The translations under genes and the position numbers were made by a program. The notes beneath the pieces are model-generated. The model was not told the DNA's origin, searched no databases, and saw only the letters and a list, made by a program, of their open reading frames with translations. Of a stretch of DNA of 64,000 nt, positions 1-10,024 are shown piece after piece; within the stretch, counting starts at the first letter, position 1, and each line of letters opens with the position of its first letter. The DNA comes from Chrysemys picta bellii (lineage: Eukaryota > Chordata > Testudines > Emydidae), in contig NC_088795.1 in assembly GCF_011386835.1 (NCBI RefSeq), positions 16,287,441-16,351,440 of the forward strand, read 5' to 3'.

Positions 1-986
1 GGCATCTCGGAGCACGGACCTGTTATTTTATTTGTCTGTATAAGTACAATAGGCACCGATGGCGTTGTATAAATCATACGTATTAATAAAGGATAAACCA
101 GGTGGATGGCTGGATGTACAAAAGTATCTCTACCAAAAAACCATGTACTTTTTTTACATCCAGCCATCCACCTGGATGTAACCCCATGTAAGCAGGATCA
201 AAGAGAAGAAGGAACATGGCAGACAAAACAGAGGATAAATGCAATCTTATCAAATCAAATAGGTTGTGTATTCTGGGTATCTGACTTTTATCAGCACCGT
301 TATGATTGTCTGCAAAGTACCTGCTGTTGGATGAAGGATTAAGCCTGCTCCAATTGTTGCTTTTTACTTTACAGATGTCATAAAAAAGACATTCCTTCAA
401 ACCTGTTCATTCCCACAGTAATGCTTTTCCAGATGGGAAATTATGGAGCAAGATTCAACGAAATCTGCTTCTGTGTTACTTAACAAAAAAGAATATTACA
501 GTAACCTTTCTTTTCTAATCCATTCATTTCAGGTTTGATTTACCTGCTACGCTTTGATCAGAAATCTCTGTAGCTTTATAGGATCATGTATTTTCATGTC
601 CAGTTTTTGAACGAATCAAGTGTCTATATAAAATGTTCTATGATTATTATATTTCAAAAGCTCGGATTAACCTGTTGTTCTTGATTAAAAAGATATTACA
701 CTGAGATTGGATGGGTGTTCAAATTCTTTCTAGCTATCTCTCCTTTTGTCTGGCGGGAAACAAAACCAAAGCTGTCTCTTGGGCAGCATATTAAGCAGAA
801 CAGGAAAGTTGGTGAATGCAGTTATTACAAAAAGTATTGTTAATGTTGATTCTCAGTGCACAGTTGTCTTTCAATAAAAGGTCTGACATGCTTTAACCCT
901 GCCAAATTCCCTTTAAACCGCTTAGTGGTTGGCAGCCACTCTGTCATTGATTCATGGCATTTTTGACAATTTGAAGCCAACAATGT
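1..986. other. Unique AT-rich sequence, no gene seen
   Basis: Six-frame reading shows only short open frames (78 and 105 codons) with no recognisable domain. Both overlap the hairpin at 98-175 and are in opposite orientations over the same bases, as expected by chance. No CR1, SINE or transposon termini were recognised apart from the hairpin. Confidence 0.6.
98..175. repeat. Perfect 21-bp inverted repeat (hairpin)
   Basis: Bases 98-118 and 155-175 are exact reverse complements (21 of 21), separated by a 36-nt AT-rich loop. The stem stops abruptly at both ends (97/176 and 119/154 do not pair). It could be a short foldback repeat, a local inverted duplication, or a small RNA hairpin if transcribed. 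No matching second copy was seen in the window. Confidence 0.85.
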
Positions 987-1117
987 AGGCCCTGATTCAG
1001 CAGGGTATTTAACATGGGCTTGATTTTAAGCACTTTTTACGCTGTCTTGTTGGTTTCAAAGGGGTGGCCCATACTTAAAGTTAAGCCCATCCTTAAGATT
1101 GGATGAATTGGGGCCTC
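987..1117. repeat. Near-palindromic MITE-like repeat
   Basis: The segment starts with GGCCCTGATTCAGC and ends with a degenerate reverse complement (GGATGAATTGGGGCC). Internal TTTAAGCAC and TTAAGCCCAT motifs also form mirrored pairs. The same 'gattcagcaaag...cttaagtgc' vocabulary recurs near 31622, 39250, 40690, 42060, 47400 and 63840, so this is a dispersed family. Structure suggests a non-autonomous DNA transposon, but no clear target duplication was read. Confidence 0.6.
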
Positions 1118-1551
1118 AGAAACCAATATTAACAATTACTTGTGGTGGGTTAAATTATGGGTGCCTGTGACAGGGTGAAACAGGCAGGAAAGGGTTACAG
1201 GCTGCTTGCCTGTCCCATGATTCAGCGGGGGTTTAATTTCGGGGTCTTTTTCCAGGATGGAGAGAGTTGTTAGAGGACAGGCTGCTGGGCCCCTGCAGTC
1301 TGCTGTGCTCAGGGGACTAGCTTTGTTTTGTGGTTGTGTTTGAATAATAATCCGTGCCGGAGGCAAGGGTCTGCCTGAAAGGGATTTGGGCATATGGCCA
1401 TGGTTCTTTCCTGGCTGGTGAGGTTGTTCACCAAGGTACAGTGCCTCAGCATAAATGCACAGGACCACGTTGCAGGGAACCCATTTCCCATGGTGCTCCC
1501 ACACTGGAGGCATCCTTATAATTACCTACATGGAGAACAGATATCTAATAA
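1118..1551. other. Unassigned sequence
   Basis: A 125-codon minus-strand frame (1136-1513) has no recognisable motif, and its plus strand is moderately G-rich. The segment from about 1160 to 1260 has an LTR-like flavour (repeated 'acagggtgaaacaggcag' type words), but no TG/CA ends with target duplication were found. I see no supported gene. Confidence 0.4.
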
Positions 1552-1842
1552 TGAGCTCTTCAATCGATGAGTGAAAGGTATAACGCGATCCAAAGCTAGA
1601 CAAATTCAGAGTGGAAATCAGGCGTAATTTTTTAACGGTGAGACTAAATAACCATTGGAACAATTTACCAAGGGTCGTGGTGGATTCTCTATCACTGACA
1701 AACTTTTAAATCAAGATTGGATGTTTTTCTAAGAGATCTGCTCTAGAAATTATTTGGGGGAAGTTCTCTGGCCTGTGTTATACAGGAGATCAGACTAGAA
1801 GATCACACTGGTCCCTTCTGGCCTTGGAATCTATGAATCTAC
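1552..1842 (+). mobile_element. CR1 LINE 3' end, 5'-truncated
   Basis: The segment matches the 3' end of a CR1 non-LTR retrotransposon in sense orientation. It has a degraded coding tail containing 'ggaacaatttaccaagggt' (CR1 protein tail W-N-N-L-P-region), then a 3' UTR ending near 1842 in the typical 'ccttggaatctatgaatcta' terminus. CR1 copies are usually 5'-truncated and lack poly(A), as here. It is a decayed non-autonomous copy, with many substitutions and no open frame. Confidence 0.88.
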
Positions 1843-2289
1843 GCCACTAGTATTCCATTCATGGAGAGGAGATCCAGGAGTGCTGTTGGCATCACTATAC
1901 ACCACCGAAAGGTGCTTGTGGGTAGAGGGGGTGGGAGGTTATGGACACACTCATTCCTATGCACCGGTTAGCATCGGGAGGGCGGTAACAGTAGGAGCAG
2001 AAGCTGTGCTTGTTGTACAAGAGTAGTAAGTCCTGCAGATAGTATCCTCCACCAGTGCCAAGAGCCATTATGCTTGCTTCTACCCTATGAAGATATAATG
2101 CTTCCAGCTACTCCACTGTGACCATTTTCCCTCCTCCTCATCAGTGAAGCTCTGGGAGCCTTAAATGAGCCCTGAATTTGCATGAAGGGATTCACCAAAC
2201 CCTATCAGCCATCCTCTGTGGCTGCTGTGAGGCAATGTCTTTACCATCCTGTCACTGCCGTGGATCAGAAACTGGACACGAGACTGAAA
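1843..2289. other. Unassigned sequence between two CR1 copies
   Basis: No recognisable repeat termini or protein similarity. A G-rich patch at about 1925-1990 and an open frame of 64 codons starting at 2182 are unremarkable; the latter runs into the next CR1. Confidence 0.5.
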
Positions 2290-3765
2290 ACTAGTAATTT
2301 TCAACAGGACAGAAGGTTGACGGTAGGTGCCCCACGGTTCTCTACCGGGACTGGAGTTGTTTTATATATTTATTAAGAATTTAGAAAAGGAGGTGAACAA
2401 GGTGGCAACATTTGCAAATGACACCACATTGTTTAGGTTAGTCAAGACCAGAGAAGACTTGAGGAATATCAGAGGGATCTAACCAAGCTAAGTGAATGGA
2501 CAATATAATGATGGATGAAATTAAGTATAGAAAGATGCCTTATAATGCAAATTGGAAGGAATAATTTGAATTACCCTGGCCTATGAATTAACTGTAGCCA
2601 CTCAGGAAGATGACTTGGGTCTGTCTGTGGAAGCCCTCTGCTGAATATGCAACAGAGGTCAGGAAAAGCAAACAAATATCAAGATGGATAAGAACAGGAT
2701 AGAAAATAATACTAAAAATATTAGAATGCCACTAAATAAATCAGTGAAATGCCTTCTTCTGGAATATTGTGTTCAGTTCTGACCTCCTTATTTGACAAAA
2801 GAAACAGCAGAACTGGAAGGGGTCCAGACACAGCCAACAAAAATAATTACGAGTATGGCAAGAATTCTTTATGAAAAGAGATCAAAAAGATTGGTATTGT
2901 TTGGTTTCAAGAAGAGACATAATGCGTAAGAATGAATGTGGTAGAGAGAGAAAAATATACTGGCATAGAGAATGTTAAATGGGAACATCTATATACCAAT
3001 GGTCCATCCAGCCCAGTATCATGTCTTCTGACAGTGGCCAATGCCAGATGCTTCAGAGGGAATGAACACAACATGGCAATTTCCAGTGGATCCATCCTAT
3101 CGTCCAGTTCCAACTTATGGCAGTTGGGGGTTTAGGGACATCCGGAGCATGGGGTTGCATCCCTGACCATCTTGGCTAATAGCCATTGATGGACTATCCT
3201 CCATGAACTTATTTAATTCTTTTTTGAACCTAGTTATGCTTTTGGCCTTCACAACATCCCATTGCAATGAGTTCCACAGGTTCTCTGTGTTCTCATATTA
3301 CAAGAACAAAGGGTTGATCAATGAAATTAAAAGGCAACAAATGCCAAACTGATAAAAGGAAATACTTTAAAAAAAACCTGATGCTTATCCTGTGGGGCTC
3401 ATTACCACTAGTTTTCATTGGGCCACAAGAGTAGTGGGATTCAAAGAGGGTTAGACATTTGTAGGCAGTTAATAAAAAGAGCCTCAGTTGCAGCAGACAG
3501 AATTAGTAAGCCAAAAAAAAGTACATGAACCATAAGCCTTCAGGACATACACCAATCACTTACCAGTCCAAGAGTTAGCACTTAAATACCTTTAAAAATC
3601 TGGTCCTTACAGCTAGGTTTAGGAAGAAACTTCTCTTCTGGGTTATTCCAGTATTGTCCATTAATTAGATTCTAGCACCTTTTTCTGAAGCACTTAGTAT
3701 GGTCCACTGTTAAATATGGGCCACTGATTTGATGTCAGATCCCATTTTCTTATCATGGGGTAGAA
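2290..3765 (+). mobile_element. CR1 LINE, old copy with RT palm remnant, interrupted
   Basis: Translation from 2327 reads VPHGSLPGLELFYIFIKNLE, then VNKVATFANDTTLF, matching the CR1 reverse-transcriptase palm (family pattern VPQGSVLG...FADDTKLF). The catalytic FADD box is degraded to FAND at about 2411-2422 and a stop follows. Later pieces at 2780-2930 keep the CR1 order (ERVQT-like, LYEKRSKRL-like). The copy resumes after an inserted minus-strand CR1 (about 2975-3295) and ends at about 3765 with a CR1 3' UTR ('aggaagaaacttctcttctg' block). It is a pseudogene with many stops and indels. Confidence 0.85.
2975..3295 (-). mobile_element. CR1 LINE 3' end nested in older CR1
   Basis: On the minus strand the segment encodes the CR1 C-terminal block (VELIAMGCCEGQKHN-like remains of the 'NLWNSLPEDVVKAK' region) followed by the 3' UTR with 'actgggctggatggacca'. 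It lies opposite in orientation to the flanking plus-strand CR1, whose two halves join in register on either side. This is therefore a later insertion. It is 5'-truncated at about 3295; the 3' edge near 2975 is approximate. Confidence 0.8.
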
Positions 3766-4994
3766 AAATGTAGGAAATTGCTCCCAGAAACTCAGGAGTC
3801 AAGCAGAAGCTTTGTCATGGCTGGGTTTACATCTGGAAATGTGAAAATATCATATTTCCGTTACATTTCTTACGTCTATTTTTAATTATGGCATTATTTC
3901 CTGGGACCAAGAGAAGGAACGTTGCCTCTGTGTCTCGGTTTTCTAACCAATGAGTGGCGACATAAGCTCCCATTCATGGAAATGAGCTCTTCAATGTTTC
4001 TACTATTATTTAGCTGCACAACCTGGCTTGCTGGTGATGGTTCCACTGAAGTGAGTTGAATGTTAAGACATGCTAGGTTCATTCAGCAGTACAGCTGGTG
4101 TGTCCTGCCAGGCTTACCTTGCATGTCTAAAGGGCATGCAGTGGGCAACAGAAAGGACGGGTAAAACAGTGTTGATAGATGACAAAAAATTGATGCAAAT
4201 CCCTGTCCAGCGCTTGACGCAAATCAAACCTGAACATCTTCTGCTGTTTGAAAAGGTTTAGTTGACTTACAGATATGCACACTCTGCCAGACCCTGGTGT
4301 CAGCTAGGCCTGGAAGCACACTGTTCTTCTGGGATCAGCTTGAGGCTGGCGTATGCATGGATGCATAAGGTGGAGAAGTGCAAGAAGACTTGCGTACGCC
4401 AATGCAGGGACCAGGCACAATTATAGTCCATGTACTCTTCCAAGAACAGGGACTGCTCCTTCCTAGCATTGCCTGAGGTGCAAGCTACCCCCAACAGGAG
4501 CACGGAAGAGATTGGCCATGACTATGCCCTTCCCGGCACCAGTCGGCAGAGTGGGTTTGCTGCAGAGGTGAATTCATGCTGTGCTGTCCTAAAGAGTAGC
4601 ACAGTGAATATGCTTGAGCTGGGGAGCTCTGGGAGCTCTCATACCTCAGAGGGTGGTGCCTGTCTATATAGCCCCCAATTCAGACGTCTGCTTTCATGTC
4701 ACAACCTGACACTTTATATTTTGGAGTTAATTAAACCCAGGAATTACTGGAACTCTCATGCTCAAGGCTGTCCCAGGGGATTTCCATACAAAGTGGTTCA
4801 GGGAGGGGTTTCATAAATACCCGGGTAGGAGCTGCACGCGCATGTGGCTCAAAGATGCTAACTGTAATGTGCTGAAAATAATGCAATATAAAAACATTTT
4901 GCATTGATTTTACTTCCTGGGGGAAAATTAGTGTAGATTCAGTAATATTAATTGGTGCTGAAATAGCACTAGAGAGACTGTGTGGTCCTGAAGC
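3766..4994. other. Unique sequence, no gene seen
   Basis: Contains short open frames of 62-128 codons on both strands with no domain signature. The 128-codon plus-strand frame (4430-4816) and the 118-codon minus-strand frame (4731-5087) overlap each other and lack any family feature. No repeat was recognised. Confidence 0.5.
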
Positions 4995-5172
4995 GACGGT
5001 ATTGAACTGGGATTCAGGAAAGCTCGGTACTTTTCCTGCCACCCTTGTCCATTGAGATTGTAAAATCTTCAGGGCAGGGACTGTCACTTACTATGTGTGT
5101 AGACAGCGCTTAGCACAATGATGCCCCTATCTTGGTTGGGATCTCTAGACGCTACTTATAATATTAATAAGA
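4995..5172 (+). mobile_element. MIR/CORE-like SINE, internally deleted
   Basis: The head resembles the tRNA-derived part of the turtle MIR-like SINE ('aactgggattcaggaaagct'). It is followed directly by the tail: 'gggcagggactgtc', 'cagcgcttagcacaatgatg' and a terminal AATATTAATAA-type A/T run. The CORE segment in between is missing. It is non-coding and relies on a LINE for movement. Confidence 0.65.
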
Positions 5173-5387
5173 ACAGCTGCTGCAGTTGGGGTCAGGCTGG
5201 CTGAGAACATGGGAATGAAAAGGGGCAAGTGGGTAGAACGTGTTGCCCTTCACATTTAACTGCATTTTTGATCTTGGGACTGTAATGAGGGTAGGGCTAC
5301 TCAACAAGTCTCGCGTCGACTTATTGCAGAGTATGAAGTTAAGGGGGATGGGTGGGATCACAGTTTTCCATGTCAAAATAAAATAAT
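5173..5387. other. Unassigned spacer
   Basis: About 215 bp between a SINE and a CR1. No recognisable feature. Confidence 0.5.
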
Positions 5388-5700
5388 AGAATCATAGAAA
5401 TGTAGGGCTGGAAGGAACCTTGAGAGATCATCTAGTTCAGCCACCTGTACCGAGGCAGGACCAAGTAGACTTAGACCATCCCTGACAGTTGTTTGGCTAA
5501 CGTGGTCGTAAAAACCTCCAATGATAGTGATTCCACAACCTCTCTTGGAAGATTATTCCAGTGCTTAACTATCCTTGTAGTTAGAAAGTTGTTCCTAATA
5601 TCTAACCTAAATCTTCCTTGCTGCAAATAATTATACATAGAGAGGGAGAGGGCTGAAATCAAGGGAATTTCCCAGCTAAAGGGTTTACCATTCAAGCCCT
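5388..5700 (-). mobile_element. CR1 LINE 3' end with intact C-terminal protein fragment
   Basis: On the minus strand, bases 5695-5471 translate without a stop into 74 residues whose end is unmistakably the C terminus of CR1 ORF2 protein: QGRFRLDIRNNFLTTRIV followed by KHWNNLPREVVESLSLEVF. The 3' UTR runs to the left and ends at about 5388 in the CR1 terminal motif (TTTCTATGATTCTA on the minus strand). ORF2 encodes endonuclease and reverse transcriptase; only the tail survives, so the copy is dead. This is one of the least decayed CR1 pieces in the window. Confidence 0.93.
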
Positions 5701-6213
5701 AGTTGAGCAGGAGCATAAGGTGCAAAATTAGGACAAATGTTCCAAATAGCAGTAATGGAGTAGTTTATTTAACTCTATCCTGCTTTGAAAATCTCTTATC
5801 AGGATTATATGCTCTCAAGAGAGATTAGCAAGGCTGAGGAATCTTCAGGTTGGTAAATAGGAGGATTAAGACAGAAAGAGTGGGAAAGCTACTTAGCACT
5901 CTGAGTCTTTGCCATCAGAGCCAAAATAAAAGCTTATCTTAGAGAGTTTGGAATGAGTAAGGCTAAAATTGCAAGGAGTGATGGCAGAAGGAAGATTACA
6001 GCTGAATCCCAAGGAGCTTTTAGCTACTCCCACTTGCCATGGTGGGAATGGAACAGGAGGTAATACCGAAGAAGAGACCGACAGCTAACAGTGGACTGTG
6101 TTATGAATGCTTTCACAATCAAGTTAATGTGGTATCGGAGTCATTTGGTGCAAAGTGACTCTGGCACTTACTGTTCATGAAAAGAAAACGCTAATTGATC
6201 TTTACTTTTTTCT
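5701..6213. other. Unique sequence
   Basis: No recognisable gene or repeat. Confidence 0.5.
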
Positions 6214-6495
6214 TCTTTATTATTTGTATTAGAGCAACATGTAGAGGACCTAGCCAAGAGCAAGGCCCCGTTGTGCTAGGTGATATACATATTCATAGCA
6301 AGAGACGGGCCCTGCCCTCAAGAGCTTACAATCTAAAGAGAGAAGACCGGATGGGAGAAAGGAAAGGTTATTGCCTCAGCTTTACAGACGGGGAGCTGAA
6401 GTACGCAGGGCTTATGCAACGTGCACAATTTCACATAGAAAGTCTGGGACCAATCCAGGAATTAAACCCAGGTCTCTTTAGTGCCTGTCCAGCAC
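6214..6495 (-). mobile_element. MIR/CORE-like SINE, near full length
   Basis: Read on the plus strand it starts with the reversed tail ('tattatttgtattagagcaa', 'ccccgttgtgctaggtgat', 'aagagcttacaatctaa') and continues through the core ('cagacggggagctgaag'). It ends with the reversed tRNA-like head ('ggaattaaacccaggtctc'). The same tail appears as short copies at 9065, 21645 and 53146. The 101-codon frame through it is incidental. Confidence 0.8.
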
Positions 6496-7724
6496 CTTAA
6501 ACACCAGCTCATTCCTCCTTTTACATAGACCTAAGTATATACATAGAATAGATCCATGTATTTACAGGGATTTCTATGATGTTCATCATTATAGCTGGCC
6601 AGTTGCTGCAGAAACAGTGTTTGTGAATGGTTTGACCATGTTTATGCTCCATTTTATTTGCTACTTGCAATCACAATGGGTTTCTGTTCACAAGGACGTC
6701 TGGGAAGGGTTTATTCTTCATGCATCTAAACAATGGTGCACATGTTCCACCAGAAGTATTCATTATTCACTATTCTTCATTAATTATCCATCTGTTTAAA
6801 AAGTTTGTCATCCAGTCAAGGAATAGAAACAATAGCAGGTGACTTAGTTGACCAATCACACACTCCAAGAAACCAATTGTGACTAGTTGAATAGTCTGCC
6901 GACAAGCCACATGCTGACAATTGTTTGTCCAGACGATATGGGAAATACTTATAAATGAAAAACATATTTGCCAGAAATCAGAATCTGTTTGTGAGCAGAG
7001 AAAATGGCTAAAAAGAAAGAAAGTACCAAGAAAAGAGAGAGAAAGTTGAAATGTTAATGTATTTTTCAAAGATTTTCCCCCTCTTGCTCCCAGACACCTA
7101 TCTGAACTGAGCTTCCACTCACAGTTAATGTGAGCATTGCTGATCATGTAATCAAGTCAGCTTGCATTGGGGAAATGGAAAAAGGTTCAGAGGTTTGGTA
7201 TGGATAAGCACTTCAAACACTGGATGCTGAGTTGAACTTTATCTCAACAGATGTTGTAGGAGAGGCTTAGATTCATAGCCATGTTAATATGGGGGTTTGA
7301 GAACTGTGATTTGAGTATTCCTGCACAGAAATCTTACAAGACTGTTGTCTGTTCCTTTGAGATTTTGTGTGCACTTGAAACAAAAAATAGGTCTCCTTCC
7401 AATTTTGGATCCAACCCACACAAAACCCAGAGGGGAGGTTAAGATCTGGGATTTTGAATCTGAGCAGCCTGTACAGTATGACTGGATTAGGGTTAGAAAT
7501 AAGGCTTTCACATCGGAGAAGTGTAACTTCACGTAAACGTTTCAGACTGCACTGGTAATTCAACACAGGGCAGTACCACCTAAACTTACTGTTTTAGAAC
7601 ATGTAATACTGCTGCAATTCCAGCTACCCCTTTCCTGGAGAAAAAAATGGAATGAATGTGATGTTTGCAGATCGTCATTCTGCTTGTATGTTATATCCCT
7701 TGTCCACATCCTTTGTCTGTCAAA
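6496..7724. other. Unique sequence, no gene seen
   Basis: Short open frames of 60-125 codons on both strands show no motifs. The 125-codon minus-strand frame 6770-7147 is serine/phenylalanine-rich low-complexity. No repeat was recognised. Confidence 0.5.
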
Positions 7725-7817
7725 TCTACGTAGATTGTCAATGCTTAAGAGCAGGAACTCTCCATTACACTGTATAATGCACCTCGATCTGCAATGCAAG
7801 TTATTATTATATTAATA
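7725..7817 (+). mobile_element. SINE tail fragment (MIR-like)
   Basis: The order 'tagattgtcaatgcttaaga', 'aggaactct', 'tataatgcacctcgatctgc' and 'ttattattatattaat' follows the 3' part of the MIR-like SINE seen at 13322-13615. It is 5'-truncated and interrupted on its right by the hAT element at 7826. Confidence 0.6.
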
Positions 7818-8481
7818 ACAACACTCAGGGCCGGCTCTGGCTTTTTTGATGCCCTAGGCAAAAAAGCCACCCGCCGCCCACCCCCCCAGCGCAGCAGGGA
7901 GGGTGCTGAGCCCGGCTACGGGCCCGCAATCCCCGACCGGCCGGAGCGCCGGGAGCAGGGCGGAGAGCCCGGCTGGGGCTCTCCGCTGTCCCCAGCGGCC
8001 AGAGCGCCAGGAGGAGGCTGGCGAGCCCGGCAGGGGCTCTCCGCTCTCCCCAGCGGCCAGAGCGCCGGGAGCAGGCCGGAGAGCCCGCCACGGCGTTCCG
8101 CTCTCCCCAGCGGCCAGAGCGCCGGGAGCAGGCCGGAGAGCCCGCCACGGCTCTCCGCTCTCCCCGACCGGCCGGAGCGCCGGGAGCAGGGCGGAGAGCC
8201 CGCCACGGCTCTCTGCTCTCCCCGACTGGCCGGAGCGCCGGGAGCAGGGCGGAGAGCCCGCCACGGCTCTCCGCTTTCCCCGACCGGCCGGAGTGCCGGG
8301 AGCAGGGCGGCGAGCCCGGCCGGGGCCCCGCTCTCCCTGACCGGAGCACCGCAGGGAGGGCAGCGAGCCCAGTCGCGGCCCCGCTCTCGGGCCGGAGCGC
8401 CCCGCCTCGCCGCCCCCCTCCAGGTGCCGCCCCAAGCACATGCTTGTTGGGCTGGTGCCTAGAGCCGGCCCTGATAACACT
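7818..8481. mobile_element. hAT-type non-autonomous transposon with minisatellite core
   Basis: The element proper is 7826-8473 (648 bp). It begins CAGGGCCGGCTCT and ends AGAGCCGGCCCTG, a perfect 13-bp terminal inverted repeat. It is flanked by 8-bp target duplications, acaacact (7818-7825) and ataacact (8474-8481), 7 of 8 identical; 8 bp is the hAT signature. No transposase is present. The interior is a CpG-rich tandem array. The 222-codon plus-strand frame and the overlapping 208-, 204- and 145-codon frames are products of this array, not genes. Confidence 0.93.
7920..8405. repeat. About 58-bp GC-rich minisatellite inside hAT element
   Basis: The landmark 'gagcgcc' or a close variant recurs at 7944, 8002, 8060, 8117, 8175, 8233, 8291, 8344 and 8395, giving steps of 58, 58, 57, 58, 58, 58, 53 and 51. 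About eight copies of a unit of the form 'ccccgaccggccggagcgcc...gagcccgccacggctct'. Middle copies are most alike and end copies most diverged, as expected for unequal exchange. Confidence 0.92.
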
Positions 8482-9057
8482 GTTAATGTCTAGCCACTTC
8501 CCCTTTCTTTACGGATTGTTACTGAGTGGTGGTTGTCTAGTTGGCAAATAGAGAATTAAAAAGTTTATGTCAGTCGGAAGAGATTTCCTCCAAATGTATG
8601 TGAATAGTTTAGAATACCGAGCAAAATTTTTCCAAGTGGATTGCAGCTTCATACTCTCCTTGGTTCAAGTTGAGCTTGGAAACTGAAGTACTGAAATCCA
8701 GGAGAAAGGCTTTTCTTGTTAGCATTTCCATCCCAGCCAAGGGCAGTTAACCCTGGAAACCTCTCATAAACTCATGCTCCTATGAGACATTCAGCACATT
8801 TCTTCTGTGCATACAGTTTTTTTAGCAGCTTCAGCCAGTAGTCACTATATAGCAATGTTTCTTTTATGTATGCGTATTAGATTCACTACCACCAACTAAT
8901 AACAACGTAGGACATTTTCTCAATATGTTTTACTTGCCATAGTTGCTCCCCAGATGTCACATAAAATTATTTGTTCACGTCCGCTTGTGTTGGATTAGCA
9001 TTCCTGGGTGGGTGATTTCCTGCGATGGCCTCCATTCCTCTGCTGGGTTATTTATGA
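8482..9057. other. Unique sequence
   Basis: No recognisable gene or repeat. Confidence 0.5.
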
Positions 9058-9195
9058 TGTATTGTTTGTTTGTATTGCAGTAATTAGTAGGAGCCCCAGT
9101 CGTGGACAGGACTCCACTGTGCAAGGTGCTGTACAAACAGAACAAAAAGATAGTCCCTACCCCAAAGAGCTTACAGTCAAAATCAATCTAAAGGC
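9058..9195 (-). mobile_element. SINE tail fragment (MIR-like), reversed
   Basis: Contains 'gtaattagtaggagccccag', 'tgtgcaaggtgctgtacaaa' and 'ccaaagagcttacagtcaaa', the reverse complement of the MIR-like SINE tail. Head and core are absent. Confidence 0.75.
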
Positions 9196-9309
9196 TGGTT
9201 TCCTTTGAGAGAGGCAGGTTTAGAAAGAAATCAAATGGTTTAATTGGGTATGGAGGAAGCCAGGGTTTTCAGCTCTGTGTTCAGTGCCTCAGAGGCTCTG
9301 ATAACTTCC

Positions 9310-9390
9310 CCAAAATGATTCCTAGGGCAGTATCTACCACAACCCTTGGTAAATTGTTCCTGTGTTTAATTAATCTTCTCCCACTGGACT
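9310..9390 (-). mobile_element. Short CR1 fragment
   Basis: 'taccacaacccttggtaaat' then 'tgttcctgtgtttaatta' is the reverse complement of the CR1 tail block that reads 'ggaacaatttaccaagggt' at 1650-1680. About 80 bp survive. Confidence 0.6.
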
Positions 9391-10024
9391 CCCACACTTT
9401 TCAAATACTTTCACAAGGCCAACAAAAACTTCCCGGCTTGGTTGGAGGAGGTCCTCTCTTGACCCAGGAAAGTCGATGTCGTGCAGTACCAGTAAGTGCA
9501 CTATCCATCCCCAGGGGATGTTCCCGGGCTTTGTGCCAGTACTTGTTTGTTTCTTGCTGAATGATGCTCTGGGTCTCTTCATTGGCTCTTGGCTGTCACC
9601 GAGGATGTATTTCAGCTTCTGTTCACAGCTGATAAGAAAGAATGTGATGGGCAATGCTTCATGCAAACACAGGAGTTAGGAGATGAGTTTCCAGTTTCTG
9701 TTTCCTTACTCGCTAAGAAGGCATTTGAAGTCACTAAACAGAAGGAAACATAAAATCACTCATAATTAAGCACAAAAATCAGGTCCCTCTCTTTCTATCA
9801 TCATGCAGCCTTTGATTGTTCAGATGATAAAGACCAATATAATTCCATTTTCTAGAGAGTCAAAGAAGAGTCTTTTCTCCTCTCACTTGCCACTGCATTT
9901 ACCATGACTTTTTTTTTAACTTGTTAGTCTGACATCACTGAAGACTCCAATGTATCTGAGAGAGCTAGTTTGTAAAATGAATGGCCGTGAAGCTGATGGG
10001 ATTCATATATTCTGTACCCAGGTC
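9391..10024. other. Unique sequence
   Basis: Overlapping open frames of 67-98 codons on both strands have no recognisable domain. No repeat recognised. Confidence 0.5.

Noticed and set aside
7920..8405. Regularly spaced repeats that might suggest a CRISPR array
   Set aside because: The repeats are contiguous with no unique spacers, they lie inside a transposon with hAT ends, and the genome is a vertebrate one.
7794..8462. 222-codon open frame and overlapping 208-, 204- and 145-codon frames
   Set aside because: All lie in the 58-bp minisatellite of a hAT MITE. The unit length is not a multiple of three, composition is Gly/Pro/Arg/Ser-rich, and several frames on both strands are equally open, which is a composition effect.
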